Part shown: piece after piece, positions 22,182 through 33,630 of the stretch
Layout of the letters: the number at the start of each line of letters is the position of its first letter
Position numbering within the stretch: the stretch's first letter is position 1
From: Ulota crispa
Taxonomy: Eukaryota; Streptophyta; Bryopsida; Orthotrichales; Orthotrichaceae
Assembly (NCBI GenBank): GCA_963920765.1
Contig: OY987243.1
Span: 9,672,001-9,736,000, forward strand
DNA length: 64,000 nucleotides
Direction: 5' to 3'
Translations under genes and position numbers: made by a program
Notes under the pieces: generated by a model
Databases searched by the model: none
Told to the model about the DNA's origin: nothing
Seen by the model: only the letters and a program-made list of their open reading frames with translations

Positions 22182-23832
22182 CCCCTACATGTTCTAGGCA
22201 CCAAATTTGGGTGTTCAGGAACTTTGAAACCTTCCTGTGAAGGCAGGTATTCCCTTGTTTTTTTGGTTCTGTTTTTTTTTTTTTTTGAATTTTGCATTTT
22301 GGAGTTTAAAGTTAGTCTCAACATTCTATTCGAATGTATTGCATATTACATTCCAATTATTCTTGGTGGAAGTTAAATTTTAATCATGCTTGTTGTACAA
22401 TGAAAAATGTGATAAATAGTATCACTAAAAAGCTTATGACAAGTTGTCATATTGAAATAACAAGTAACAAGTTAGGATTAAAGTAAAGATCTCCCTTGGG
22501 CACTCCCTTGAACACTGAGGGCCCTTCTATCAAAAACTCATCATTTATAAAATTCAAATGTGTCTTTTAGCAAATTTTCACTTGAAATGTCTTTTGCTAT
22601 ACAAAACAAAAATCATCCACAACAAAATTTCTTTCATTCAATAATGATTTGAGGATTGTAATTGGAGCTAAAGAGTTTATTTGTATTAGGTGGTAGCTCT
22701 TTGATAGTTGCATTGCAAGCTCATTTGTGAAAATGTGGTCTTGAATTTGGAAGGGGAGTCATCTGTTTTGAAGTAGCATCAACAAACACTAAATCATCAT
22801 AAGTGGTTATTTCCCAAATTTGTACACAAAAAGATACCATTTTTGCATCAAAAGTTTTGGGCAAGTCCCAAAAAAACCCAAAAAAATCATACTCATCCAT
22901 ATTTAATCACACATATCATAACACCTGCATGGCTTTTTTGGCTTCACCATCTAGAAGCCTCAAAGTTCTAGATCCCAATATTATGTTTTGATGTTTAACC
23001 CCTGAATGCCCAGAAGACCAAAATGGTGTCCACAGGATTTCACATGCATGTAAGGTATTGGATCTAATTTTTTTGACCTTGCTATAAATTCTAATTATCA
23101 AGATATTCAAGTGGTCCATGCAAGTGGAGTAATGGCAAGGCAAGTCAAATGTTATACAAGTGCCTCAAGAGTTTTAATTGGATGGAACACCAAACAGGGC
23201 ATGGTGGGAAGCAATGTTTTACAAGCTACAACTAATCAATACTCATTGCAAGCTTCCTTGCATGTGCTTTGTGGTAGCAGGAAGTTCTCCAGCAAAGGTT
23301 TCAAGCATGTTCTAGACCCATGATGGGGCAGCCCTCACCAATTGTGCCATTCAATGTTTTCTGTGCTATAGCAAATTGAAGCCCTAAAACTTAACCTACA
23401 AAGAAGTAAAATCTTCAATAATTTGCAAGAGTGTGCATTCACATCTAATCCTGCTACTAAAAAATAAGATGAATCAAGGGCTTCTAGAATTTTGTAAAAA
23501 TCATCAAATAGCAACTACCTGTCAAGAAATGAGATTTTGCCATCATATGTTGTTTGATCAAATGTTATATTCTCCCATCTCCCAAGTTCAATTGTTCCGA
23601 AAATTTGCAAACCATTTTCTAAGTGGGTGTTCCACTATTTTCAATGGTCACTTTTTGTGGATCATCCAATTGAATGAGATATGATGCATCAAAATTGTAG
23701 GTCTCTCAAAAACTTGATTATGGTGAAATTGGCCTGAATGCTTAGGGGTTAATAATGATCTTACAATAACAATTCAAAAACTTCAAAATTGCCTTCCATA
23801 AACAAGAAAAGTACCATTTGTGCATGTAGGGG
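22182..23832 (+). mobile_element. TTAA element, CCCCTACATG ends, hosting a nested element
   Basis: TTAA (22178-22181), CCCCTACATGTTCTAGGCACC ... TGCATGTAGGGG, then TTAC. Without the insert at 22999-23748 it is about 0.9 kb and collinear with 30948-31850 (TTGGTGGAAGTTAAATT, CTTGGGCACTCCCTT, CACCATCTAGAAGCCT) and, inverted, with 43359-44244. Confidence 0.75.
22999..23748 (+). mobile_element. Nested 750-bp TTAA element
   Basis: TTAA (22995-22998), CCCCTGAATGCCCAGAAGACC ... GGCCTGAATGCTTAGGGG, TTAA (23749-23752). It sits inside 22182-23832 at a place where the sister copy at 31761-31780 reads GATGTTTAATATTGATCTT without an insert, a direct filled/near-empty comparison. Confidence 0.85.
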
Positions 23833-23836
23833 TTAC

Positions 23837-24741
23837 CCCTTTAAGGACGACGTGACCATATTTTGGTTGCTGGGAGTGGTTTTTGGCCTTTAGGTTGAAA
23901 TCGCTCAATTATTTGGAATTTGGTCTTGAAGTACGCATGTGATCACAAGAACTTTGCATCCATCTAAAAAAATAACAATGCAATCGGGTATATGAGTTGA
24001 CAAATAATGGTGTTTATATGGCATGGCTTCAAAATACGTATCCATTTTTTGTCAAAGATGGATCAAAGCAACAACACAATACATCAAACATCCAACAAGA
24101 ATGTCAAATGTTAACTGTGCAGTCCTAAAAAATTTCAAATTCCTCAAGAAATATGCTTGTATTATTTCTCTATACAATAGTTTTATAATTGTAATATTTG
24201 AAGATCTATTGAAATGGTGCTATCATTTCATGTTAAAAATTTGTTGTCCTCCGTTTAATGCCAATTCATTATTGTTTTCACCAATTGGCTTTTCCATAGC
24301 ATTTATCAATTTTCTTGTAAAATTGTATTTGGGTAGCAAATAAAGTGGGATTTTTGACCCTTTTTGTCCACTTAGCTACACTTTGTGATTGCTATTTTTA
24401 TCCATTTTGTGTGAACCTAGTCTCATTGGAAAGTTGAGAATCCTTGCTTTTTAGAAGTATAAGGCTCTTCTCAAACAAAACTTGTATGAAGTAGTAAGAT
24501 CCAAAACCACACAAGCACAAAAACTAGAGATTTTCCACTTACAACTCACTCAATCATTATTATATTTCACCTCCAACGGTAGATCTAGTTGAAATTTTGA
24601 TACTTTATCGTAAATAAGGTGTAGTTCCCATTTGTACAGTTGGATTATTGAAATCATGTCCATATTTGATTCAACCGCACATCCAAGTTTACTACCCCGA
24701 TTTCTAATGGATTTTGTGAAATTTGTGTGGTCTTTAAAGGG
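23837..24741 (-). mobile_element. 0.9-kb TTAA element, CCCTTTAAAGATCAC family, inverted copy
   Basis: CCCTTTAAGGACGACGTGACC ... GTGTGGTCTTTAAAGGG, TTAA (24742-24745). It is the reverse complement arrangement of 12084-12983 and 17403-18295. Both neighbours abut directly: the left junction shares TTAC, the right one shares a single TTAA. Confidence 0.8.
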
Positions 24742-24745
24742 TTAA

Positions 24746-25615
24746 TCCCTAAACGCCCAAGTCCATTTTTTTTTGAAAAAACACTGAAAATTGCCATTTT
24801 CCGTCATTGCATCCAAATACAATGTTTTCATTTTTTTTACAAATCTAAACGTAGGATCTTGCATTTGACATTTGCAAGAAGCCATAGCAAAGTATTCATG
24901 AAGTTCAACTGTACAAATTGAGATATGAGCATTTGAAGTTAGTACAAGAAGTATTTTTGACCTCTGCCTCAAATTTTCAGGTTTTTTATTGTACATGATG
25001 AATAATTTTGCACTATGGATGCAGGAGAGGTTTGTCTAATATGTTCTAAAGCATGTAAGGCATATCTCCACAAATTTTCATGGCTTGGAACACTCCATTC
25101 ATGGGAATGTATTGCAAATATGTGCTTCAAAATCTTAGTACACAAAATTCTTTTGCAAACCAAATTGCCAATGGATTTTTTTGACAGATGAAAAATCCCA
25201 ATAGTTAATTGGAAGGTTTTGACTTTATTGACAACCACAAAAAAGAACTTAAAAAAAAATCAAAACTTTGATAGCTATTGCAATTCAAAAGTTAGTGTAT
25301 CTGTCAATTTACAAAATTGAAGTTATGTAGTACACTATCACTTTTGGTATATTTTGGTGAAGGGGTCATGCCTTCAGTGGTGGCCATTGAGAGGAGTTAA
25401 TAAAATTTGGCATGCCCAGCATGCTTGGGCTGCCCCTTCAACAAAAACAAGCACACCAAACATCAATAACATTTGAACCGTGTATCCAATTTCAATAAAT
25501 TTGTACTTTTGCAAAGCCCTTGCAAAAAATTCAAATAAATTGATCAAAATTTCCAATACAGCAAGCCTGCCCAAAATCCATTTTGTCGCCCATAGCGTGA
25601 ATGAGCTTTTAGGGG
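24746..25615 (+). mobile_element. 0.87-kb TTAA-type element, worn right end
   Basis: Follows the shared TTAA: TCCCTAAACGCCCAAGTCC ... GAATGAGCTTTTAGGGG, then TAAA in place of TTAA. Terminal inverted repeat is short (CCCTAAA). No domain found in its small frames. Confidence 0.6.
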
Positions 25616-26340
25616 TAAAGAAAAAGAAGGGACTCGAGAAAGACGAAGGTGGACCTTACAGTTACTTTAGAAAACTCACGTCCGGATTGCTTGTATTGCG
25701 CGGCATATGAAAAACGGACAGCAAGAACTGTACTTGTATGTCAACAGCAAAGGTGTCCATTCCACCGCACACAAAGGGCTAACATATCGCCGCCTGGAGC
25801 AACAGCAATGAAGGCAGCCACGGTACTCGCCAGGTGCACAACTCGAGACGAGGGACATTGTTTTTTACTTTATGTAGCAGAAAACAAGGAGAATTTGATG
25901 ACCATTAATAGAGTCCCTTTATCTTCTTCTGCATTGGATTCCAGTCCCCAGCTTCCGCATCTCCGATCCTTACGGGCACCAAGCATTCGGTGCTGGTGGT
26001 AAAAGATTTCTCTTCTTTCTTTGAAACCCACCTTAGAGCAGCATTCCAAGAGAAACCTACAGTTCTCCGGCTGAAATCCGGCATTCCCCCTTCTCAACCG
26101 GTTTTCCGCTGGACTGCACCGGGTGTTCCCGTGTAATCATGAAGCAGTCTACTGTAGTTAAATCTTTTGAAAAATCTGACCGGTTGCCTAGCCGGTAGTT
26201 TAAGTTTCAACCGGTTCGTTTGCAATTTCAACTGAGTGACCAAACATTGAATGCCGGTTCTTTCCCTACATTGACCTCGGCAAATAATACGAGAGAAGAA
26301 AATGAACCGCCTGTGTTGAGCAAGGTTCATACACAAAGAA
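25616..26340. other. Intergenic, higher GC, no recognised gene
   Basis: Composition resembles exon or UTR and several short frames are open on both strands, but no protein family was recognised. Repeated ACCGGTT words occur at 26095-26220. Confidence 0.35.
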
Positions 26341-26351
26341 CAGTGCCCATA

Positions 26352-26483
26352 AATCCGCTGTTGTAAAACATTATATAAGGTAGGAATACCCATAAGCGTC
26401 AGTGTCTCCATAACCGTAATCCGCTGTTGTAAAACATTATATAAGGTAGGAACACCCATAAGCGTCAGTGTCTCCATAACCGT
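26352..26483. repeat. 66-bp tandem duplication
   Basis: Two units (26352-26417, 26418-26483) beginning AATCCGCTGTTGTAAAAC and ending CAGTGTCTCCATAACCGT, nearly identical (one T/C change seen). The duplicated unit includes the terminal repeat of the MITE at 26444, so that end is present twice. Confidence 0.85.
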
Positions 26484-26726
26484 CACCTCTGACATCTTGG
26501 AAAATTGTGGAAGTGAATAGATGTAATGACAAGGATGTACAACATGTGAACATGAAACCTTAGAAGTGGTTATGGGTGCAATGCCACTTTACTCTTAAAA
26601 ATTCACAATTTATTCTCAGAGTATATAAATGATACATTCGAAAGTGCAAACTCATTTTTGCTGGTTCTTTATTGATAGTCATCATGTTCAAAACCCTTGG
26701 TTTGACGTTTATGGGTGCTCCTACCT
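26444..26726 (+). mobile_element. 283-bp TA-flanked MITE, AGGTAGGAACACCCATAAGC
   Basis: Left AGGTAGGAACACCCATAAGCG, right GTTTATGGGTGCTCCTACCT, with TA on both sides. Related by terminal repeat to 15546-15940 and, inverted over the whole length, to 38403-38711. Confidence 0.75.
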
Positions 26727-26729
26727 TAA

Positions 26730-27555
26730 AGTAGGTTCACCCAACAATCTAATGTGACTCGCCTCAGCAACAAGATAGGAACCATTTCTAGGTCGGGCAG
26801 AGGAGAAAGAAACACCAGAAGCTACTTGCACGCCCCAGTTCATGTGTCACAGGAAAAGAAAAAACACAAAAAACCAAGTGAAAAGAGACATGACAAAAGA
26901 AACAAGGTAACATCTCGTTGGGGAACTTCACCACAGCTATGTTTTGTAGCCACCCACAAGATATATAACTTACTCCTAAACCATCGTGAGAGTTGGGTCC
27001 AAAATATTCCACGGACCACAAGAGTAAAGAAACTATCTGCGTTGACTACCGATGTTGACACTAATCCGCATATACAACAAAAAGATTCGCTGTTCTAAAC
27101 AACGCTGAAATACAGGACGAAGGTTGAAAATAAGGAATAACACATACACCTCCCCCACGATAAAGAATAGTCACACCCACAGGAGGAAGGTTACTACAAG
27201 ACCAAAAGACTTCAGACGCCGACTTTAACAAAAAGCATAAGGCAATCCGGGTCCAAACAAGAAACACAGAAAAGACAACAAGAAGTTGTGACAACAGCGT
27301 TAACAAGAGAAAGCAGAAATGTAGAGGAGCCTAATGCATGTTGTAGAAAGGCGAAGCTGCTGCAACAACCTGCAGGCAAAAACAAATTTGATTCCTGGAA
27401 CGTCCCGTGATACACAGAGAGGACCTACGTCTGCACTCATCTTTAAAAAGGGCCAAGCATGATACACTTTTCTGGCCACTACTAGCTTCACAATGTTTGT
27501 TGTTTTGTATACAAAAGGAAAGACGGTGCTCAATATGCAATTGATGATGCGCTGC
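26730..27555. other. 3' flank or UTR of the acidic-protein gene
   Basis: Moderate GC, no convincing frame. Probably holds the 3' UTR of the minus-strand gene at 27556-28065; no clear polyadenylation signal was chosen. Confidence 0.35.
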
Positions 27556-28065
27556 CTACTTGGCTCCGTTTAACAGATGACTGGCGTCCTCCGTTCCGTT
27601 CACAACGCTGGCCTTGGTGGTGTCGCCCTCTTGAAGCAGGGTCCTGAGCCCGACGTCGCCAGACGAGGCGTCTTTGCCGGTGGTCACGGCCTCGGTGTCC
27701 CCGGCAGCAGCGGGCTCGACGTCATCAGCGTCCTCAGCCACGGCGCCCACCGAGTCCTCCTCGTCGTCACCCTCACCGTTGAGTCTCTCCTCGCTCTCGT
27801 CGGCCGCGTTGCCGTTGAGGGCGTCAAGGTCCGGGGTGTTGGCATCTTTCTTTCCCAACTCCTCCTCGCCGCCGTCGACGCCAAACTCCGCCGCTGCTGC
27901 GTCCCCGTTCTCGGCCTTCTCCACTCTGGGTTTCTTTGCCACTTGCACTTCCTCTTCCTCGCTTCCATTCTTCTCGTCGAAGCCTATCGGGTCATCCGCC
28001 GACAAACCCAACCCCTTGTCGAGCTCCACGTTCTCGACCAGCCCGGTATCCGTCGGCGCTGCCAT
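27556..28065 (-). CDS. Uncharacterised acidic, probably nuclear protein
   Basis: Single open exon of 169 residues from an ATG (MAAPTDTGLVENVELDKG) to a stop. Not assigned to a family. Composition is dominated by Asp, Glu, Ala and Gly, with a basic cluster AKKPRVEK at 43-50 that looks like a nuclear localisation signal, then long acidic runs (NGEGDDEEDSVGAVAEDADD). No membrane segment. The C-terminus is less acidic (DVGLRTLLQEGD ... ASHLLNGAK). High GC, an ATG in plausible context and a pyrimidine-rich leader just upstream support a real gene. Low complexity keeps overlapping frames open, so the long frames on the other strand are shadows. A histone-chaperone-like role would be guesswork. Confidence 0.6.
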   Translation of the reverse strand: MAAPTDTGLVENVELDKGLGLSADDPIGFDEKNGSEEEEVQVAKKPRVEKAENGDAAAAEFGVDGGEEELGKKDANTPDLDALNGNAADESEERLNGEGDDEEDSVGAVAEDADDVEPAAAGDTEAVTTGKDASSGDVGLRTLLQEGDTTKASVVNGTEDASHLLNGAK

Positions 28066-28249
28066 TGCCGATTAGCACCACTACCACTACCAACAACAAA
28101 CGACCACCCTCTAGCAACGCACCGAGTTTCTACTGCTGCATAACACGCGTGACTCACCAAATGCCAACCTACCAAGAAACCACAGCAAAGAGGGCGCTCC
28201 AAGCGGCGGACTGCTACATGCGCACGGCGCACTGAAGCTAACTTAGCTG

Positions 28250-28318
28250 CGGTAGAGGGACTCGGAGAGAGAGAGGGAAAGAAAGAGGGGGAAGGGAAAG
28301 AGAGAGAGAGAAGCAGTA
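28250..28318 (-). promoter_or_regulatory. GA/CT-rich leader of the acidic-protein gene
   Basis: The plus strand reads GAGAGAGAGGGAAAGAAAGA and further GA repeats; on the gene's strand this is a long CT tract about 190-250 bp before the ATG, a common plant core-promoter or 5' UTR feature. Confidence 0.5.
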
Positions 28319-28319
28319 G

Positions 28320-29440
28320 CAGTGAGACGCGGCCCCAGAAACTGTTTGAGAATGCGAAACTTCCGTACCCGGCGGGGTGGTGCTTATGGATGGTCGCAGC
28401 CACCACGGCCTGGCCTGAGGCGCGGCCTGGTGCCTGGCTCTCACGTCTGGCCCACGTCGGTGTGGACTCTTGCAACTGCTCCCTCAAGCGTGCTGCGCCA
28501 CTTGGCGCCCCGCATGGCGCCCTCGTGTCACCCGCCGTGATGACTCAAGCCACTCCACTCCCTGCAGTGTAGCGTTCAATTCAGCGAATGCCGTCATCAA
28601 TTGCCACCCACCCGCAGCTGCTGCTCGCTACAAGGGCAGTGCCTGTGATCGGATTCCATGTGTGCCCGCTCCCGCCCGATCTCATCCCCTCCCGCCCTCC
28701 GGGGCAGGCATTGATTACCCCCCCCCCTCGCTTCCGATCCTGCCCATCGATCGATCTTGCCGGATCCGCCGGACCAGAGCGCTGCAGCCCCGGCGCAACG
28801 GCATCCGCACCCCTGCGCCGGCATATTCCCCGCCATGCGTCACTCATCGTTCACCCCGGTCGCTGTACTCGCCCATTACTGGCTCTAATGCGCATGCCAC
28901 GTCGACTCTTTGAACGCCTCTTGCTCTTCCCCTCGTTCTCCATCACATTCTTTCCCTTCCCTGGAGCTTGGGTGTGTTATTGAGCTCGGTGTTGAGAGCA
29001 TGCCACGTCAGATTATTGTCGGTCGCTGCCATTCCCACGCCATCACAGCTTCTTAGGACGGGCATGTTCGTTTCTATGCAGCGTTTTGGTTTCGTGGAGT
29101 TTCTGTACCTTCGTTAGTGTGCCTTGATAAATGTGTGTAGAGGTAGTCTGGATTGTGGAAATGGGGTGACAGCGTGGATATTCACAGGGCTTGACGGTGG
29201 TTGGGGTCAACCGGAGGGTGCATGAGGGTGAAGAAGGTCCAAGAGGAAAAACTAAAGCAGGAGCTGGGGTCTATAAGTTACGTGTTGGATGAACCGTGGT
29301 TGAGACTTTGGAGAGCCAGAAGGGTCAGTCTGTACTTGGCTTGCTCTCACTTTCCACTTTCCTTGATAATGATGGTGGGATGGCTTGGATAAATCATACT
29401 TTACTGCCCCGGCGTGCAAAATATGGGAGGCGCACGGAAT
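28320..29440. other. GC-rich island, no confirmed gene
   Basis: Continues the GC-rich region upstream of the acidic-protein gene. Frames of 60-147 codons exist but look like composition artefacts (Pro, Arg and Ala rich, no domains). Promoter, 5' exons or a divergent non-coding transcript are possible. Confidence 0.4.
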
Positions 29441-30943
29441 GATTGTGCTGTTACTAGCTCTCGATGAAAAAATACCTAGTTTTCATCCATCGTGTCTATA
29501 CACCTTCTCCAGTCCTCCTCACTTTTCTTGTACCAGTCACAAAAGGCAGGGACCCCAATTGGGTGGGTCCGCTTTCCCATGGATTGAAAAGCCAGAATGT
29601 ACGTGCCATTCAAACATGTGCCTTGAAAGATTTGAGATATTTCTGATACTATCTCGATTAAAGACATCTGCATGGGATATGTTGTACTAATTTTGGAGAT
29701 CTACTGTACTAATCGTAATTGCACCACTATGACTCCTGATTCAGTTCATACTTCAAACACTCATACTTTATTCATACTTCCATATAAAACACCTACAGTA
29801 AATAGTGCATGTAGGTTGGCCCATACCAATTTCTCAATATTTTACACTTGTATAAATACTAATTGTTACTGCAATAGTTTTCATCAATAATTAATACAAT
29901 TAATTATCTTTAAAGGGCATTATAATAATAACAATGCTCCAAAAAGATGAATTAGTGGCATCAAAGGGCTCAATTTACTGTACATATATCAATGTTGGGC
30001 CATAGTGACAAAGCTCATGCATTTTTCAAACAAGTGTAATAGTAATAATTTATTCCCTATTTTTTTTCACTTATCTCCTCCCTCGGGATCCTAGGCAGGT
30101 CTTTGAATCCATTTATGAATTCAAAATCCTCAAATTCAATCTCATGATGGTAAATATTTAAACTTTCACACTTGAATGCACTATTTTGTGTAGTGTGCTT
30201 TCTACATAGAGTGATTGTTAAAATGTTTGGTCTTTTTAGAAATAAAAAGAACACAATCAAAAAACATGTTTTGAAAATGAAACATAAGCTATTTTAGTTT
30301 ATTGCCACACAAGCAGATTTTTAAAAGCTCAAGAACTAGAACGTGGTATGATAGTAAATATGCATTAATTTTACATCACGAAATAATAATAAAGAATCGT
30401 GAATGTAACGGAGGTAATTGTGCCTTTTATCTATTGAAAAGCTTGTTAACAAGTGGCCATAATTTCATGTTTCAACGAAAGGTGATTTATATATCGAAAA
30501 CTATTTTGCAGGAATTTGATAAGATAAAACTAAAAAAATGATCATATTGAATCCCTCTTGTAAGAAACCACGTGGACTTTTTAAGTTAACCATTAGTGAC
30601 CAAGTATTTGCATGTTTACAGTTATCACCACTTTTGAACAACATCATGACCATAATTGACTTCTGCGAAAGTTGATATTGTATGTAGATTTTGGATTTGA
30701 TCTTTGAAACAAGATCAACATAAAAGGCATTCACTAAACCAAAAAACAAAATCGAGTATGTGTCAATATAAAAAACATATCAATGTCCAAAATGCGGCAT
30801 CTAATAAAAATGGCATTATTACCATGCAATGAGCTTTATAATTTTATCCAATCACCCATCAATACTAAATTATAACAATAAGAATTGTGATTTGGTGAAA
30901 TTTGGATTTTTCGATATTTTGAAACTGATTCAATATATTTGTT
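29441..30943. other. Intergenic, AT-rich
   Basis: No gene recognised. At 30100-30160 a fragment (TCCTCAAATTCAATCTCATG, then ATGGTAAATATTTAAAC) resembles the interior edge of the MITEs at 18311 and 19213, probably a solo remnant. Confidence 0.35.
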
Positions 30944-30947
30944 TTAA

Positions 30948-31850
30948 CCCCTAAATGCCCATGGCACCAAAATTTGGTGTTTAAAAAATTTCATGAAATA
31001 TCTAAACCTTGTTAGAGGCACATATTTGATTGTTTAAGGGTTTTCTTTATTGGAGAAGTTGCCAAAAGAAGTTAGCTTCATTGCTCAATTTTAAGTTCCT
31101 TCATATCTTACTTTAGTTGTTTTTGGTGGAAGTTAAATTGCAAGTATACCTTTTGTGTCATAAAAAGTGTTGTGAATAGTGTCACAAAGTCTATGACAAG
31201 TTGCCACATTAAAAAGATGAGCATCAAGTTGAGAAAAAGGTGAAGATTTCCCTTGGGCACTCCCTTTGGTAGAAAGGGCCATGTTATTGAAATTTTGTCA
31301 TCTAACAAAATCTAAATGTGCTTTTGAACTAATTTCACTTGGAATGTCTTTGTTATAAAAATTAGAAATCATTCACCGTTGAATTTTCTTTTGTTCATAA
31401 TGATTTTTGGTCAATAATTGAAGCTAACAAAAAATATTTGTATTAGATGGTTGCACTTTGATAGTTGCATTGGAGGCTCATTTGTGACACTGTGGTCATG
31501 GATTTGGAAGAGGGGGCATTAGTTTTCAAGTGACCACAATAAACACTAAAGCATCTTATGTGGTTGTTTCCCAATTCTTGTATCCAAAAGTTGCCAATTT
31601 GCATTAGGAGTTTTGGGCACCTCCAAAAAGAGCAAAAAATTATATACTCACCATCATTCAATCATAAATATCTAAAAATCTACTTGGCCGTTTTGGATTT
31701 TTTTGGGTAGCACCATCTAGAAGCCTTGATGTTCAAGATTCTACGATTACAATTTTGTTTTGATGTTTAATATTGATCTTTTAAGGAAATTTCAAAAAAC
31801 TTCAAAATTGCCTTTTGGAAACAAGAAAAACATTCTTGGGCATTTAGGGG
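30948..31850 (+). mobile_element. 0.9-kb TTAA element, CCCCTAAATGCCC family
   Basis: TTAA (30944-30947), CCCCTAAATGCCCATGGCACC ... CTTGGGCATTTAGGGG, TTAA (31851-31854). An uninterrupted relative of 22182-23832; supplies the near-empty-site sequence at 31761-31780. Confidence 0.8.
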
Positions 31851-31898
31851 TTAAACCCAATGAGGAAAGTTATCTTCTTTGATTGTATGGCAAAAGAA

Positions 31899-32880
31899 GG
31901 GGAAATTGCAATTAGGGCCATGGAAACAAAAAATATTACAAGTAGGGGCACACTTTCAAAAAAAACTTGTAAATCTTTGTAATTTTTTTGGTTTGGACAT
32001 TGGTTGATTTAGATACATCAGATTACATGTTACCTAACTTCCAAAAAAAATTAAAAGTCTCTCCAAAAATTGCCATCTCCTATACATTTAGGCTTGACTT
32101 GGAGAGACGTTTAACTTTTTTGGAAATTAGTTAACCCCTAAATCCCTAAGTGTCCCCTTGAGGGACAAATGAGATTTCAGATAGGTACCTATGGCTAAAC
32201 TACTTTGTGTGATTTTTTGAAACTTTTATGGAAGATGGGGAATTCAAAGATCCGCGTGTTATTATTATTATTATTTTTTCATTTTGACATTTTTTGAAGA
32301 AGTAAAAAATGAATTTCTGAATTTTTTTAGAGATGGGGCAATCTGGGTGAGCCATATCTACCAATTAACTAAAGGTCCTCATAACTTTCATTTCATTTAC
32401 TTGAAATAAGTAATTCAAAGCTTCCCATGTATATATAAACTCAAAGAACCAATTTCAGATTTTTATTTCAAAAAAATGTAAATTTTAAAAAAAATTGGGC
32501 TGCCCAGACTGCCCCATCTCCAAAAAAAATCAGAAATTCATTTTTTACTTCTTCAAAAAATGTCAAATGAAAAAGAAAAAAAAAGACGTGCACACGGATC
32601 TTTGCATTCCCCATCTTCCATAAAAGTTTCAAAAAATCACACAAAATAATTTAGTCATAGGTACCTGCCCAAAATCTCATTTGTCCCTCAAGGAGACACC
32701 CAGAGATTTAGGGGTTAACATTTGATGTGATGTATTTAAATCAACCAATGTCCAAACCAAAACAAAATTACAAAAATTTACATTTTTTTTTTGAAACTGT
32801 GCCCTTGTTTGTAATTATTTTAAAAATGTGCCCCTATTTGTGATATTTTTGGTTTTTATGTCCTTATTTGTAATTTCCTC
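31899..32880. mobile_element. GGGGAAATT... palindromic MITE split by a TTAA element
   Basis: Left GGGGAAATTGCAATTAGGGCC, right TGTCCTTATTTGTAATTTCCTC. The two halves match 5227-5546 and 5721-6155. The centre is interrupted at 32131 by the element 32135-32714. Confidence 0.75.
32135..32714. mobile_element. 580-bp TTAA fold-back element nested in a MITE
   Basis: TTAA (32131-32134), CCCCTAAATCCCTAAGTGTCC ... ACACCCAGAGATTTAGGGG, TTAA (32715-32718). Long arms pair almost to the centre (GAAACTTTTATGGAAGATGG, CATTTTGACATTTTTTGAAG, GAATTTCTGA). Like 13056-13572 it is one terminus present twice head to head. Confidence 0.85.
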
Positions 32881-33630
32881 GCAAAAGAAAAGAGAAAATA
32901 ATATCAACTTGATGGAAACAAAAGGGTTATCAAGAGCTAGGAAAATTGTAGAGTACCGACAGTACGTTTAGAGTAGAAACAATTTCTTTTACTACTTTTG
33001 CCGCATGGATTGAGGTTAAAAAAAGATAGCTGCATTTTTGTTGGTAACCGCTATTAAAGGTGTTGCCATAAAATGAGGGTGGAAAAAATGGAATGGAACA
33101 TGAAAACCATAAAGCAATTGGAGCAATGCAATGCCAAATGTGCAGTGTAGGATGGCTAAGTGCAAATCCTTTGAATCTAAGGCAGTACGCTCGAAAACCG
33201 CCCATCTAAGGGCTCAACCCTCTTTTTCATGGTCTTCCATGGATGGAAGGATTTTTAGTTCATTTTTCAGACAAAGAGAAATAGATGCTGAATGCAACAT
33301 AAGTTGTTTCATATCTTTTGAAGTATTTTTGAGTTACTTATGGATTCTCAAAGTGAGTTATTTATGAATTCTCAAAGTGCATGTGTCATATGTATCTATT
33401 ATTAACCTTAGATCTTCCAAGAACCATTCACTTGCAAGTTGTGAAGAGATTTGAAGAAGCAAGGAGAATGATTGGCTCTTGCAATTAAAATCAAATTTTC
33501 TTCCATGCATTCAATGAGTTGTAAGAGGTTAATGTAAGAACCACTAGTGCACCATTTCACAACAAACTACTAGATGGTTCAAAATGAGCGAACGGTTTTT
33601 GAGCGTACTACCTTACTACAACATTATTAA

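Noticed and set aside
26094..26495. Gene with a duplicated 22-residue repeat on the minus strand
   Set aside because: The repeat is the 66-bp duplication of a MITE end; the frame has no recognisable protein features.
27577..28143. Plus-strand frames of 188 and 133 codons opposite the acidic-protein gene
   Set aside because: Shadow frames of a GC-rich, low-complexity coding exon; the minus-strand frame has the sensible ATG, acidic composition, NLS-like cluster and CT-rich leader.
28470..28983. Plus-strand genes in the GC-rich island
   Set aside because: Frames are Pro/Arg/Ala-rich with no domains and overlap in several registers, as expected from GC-rich non-coding DNA.
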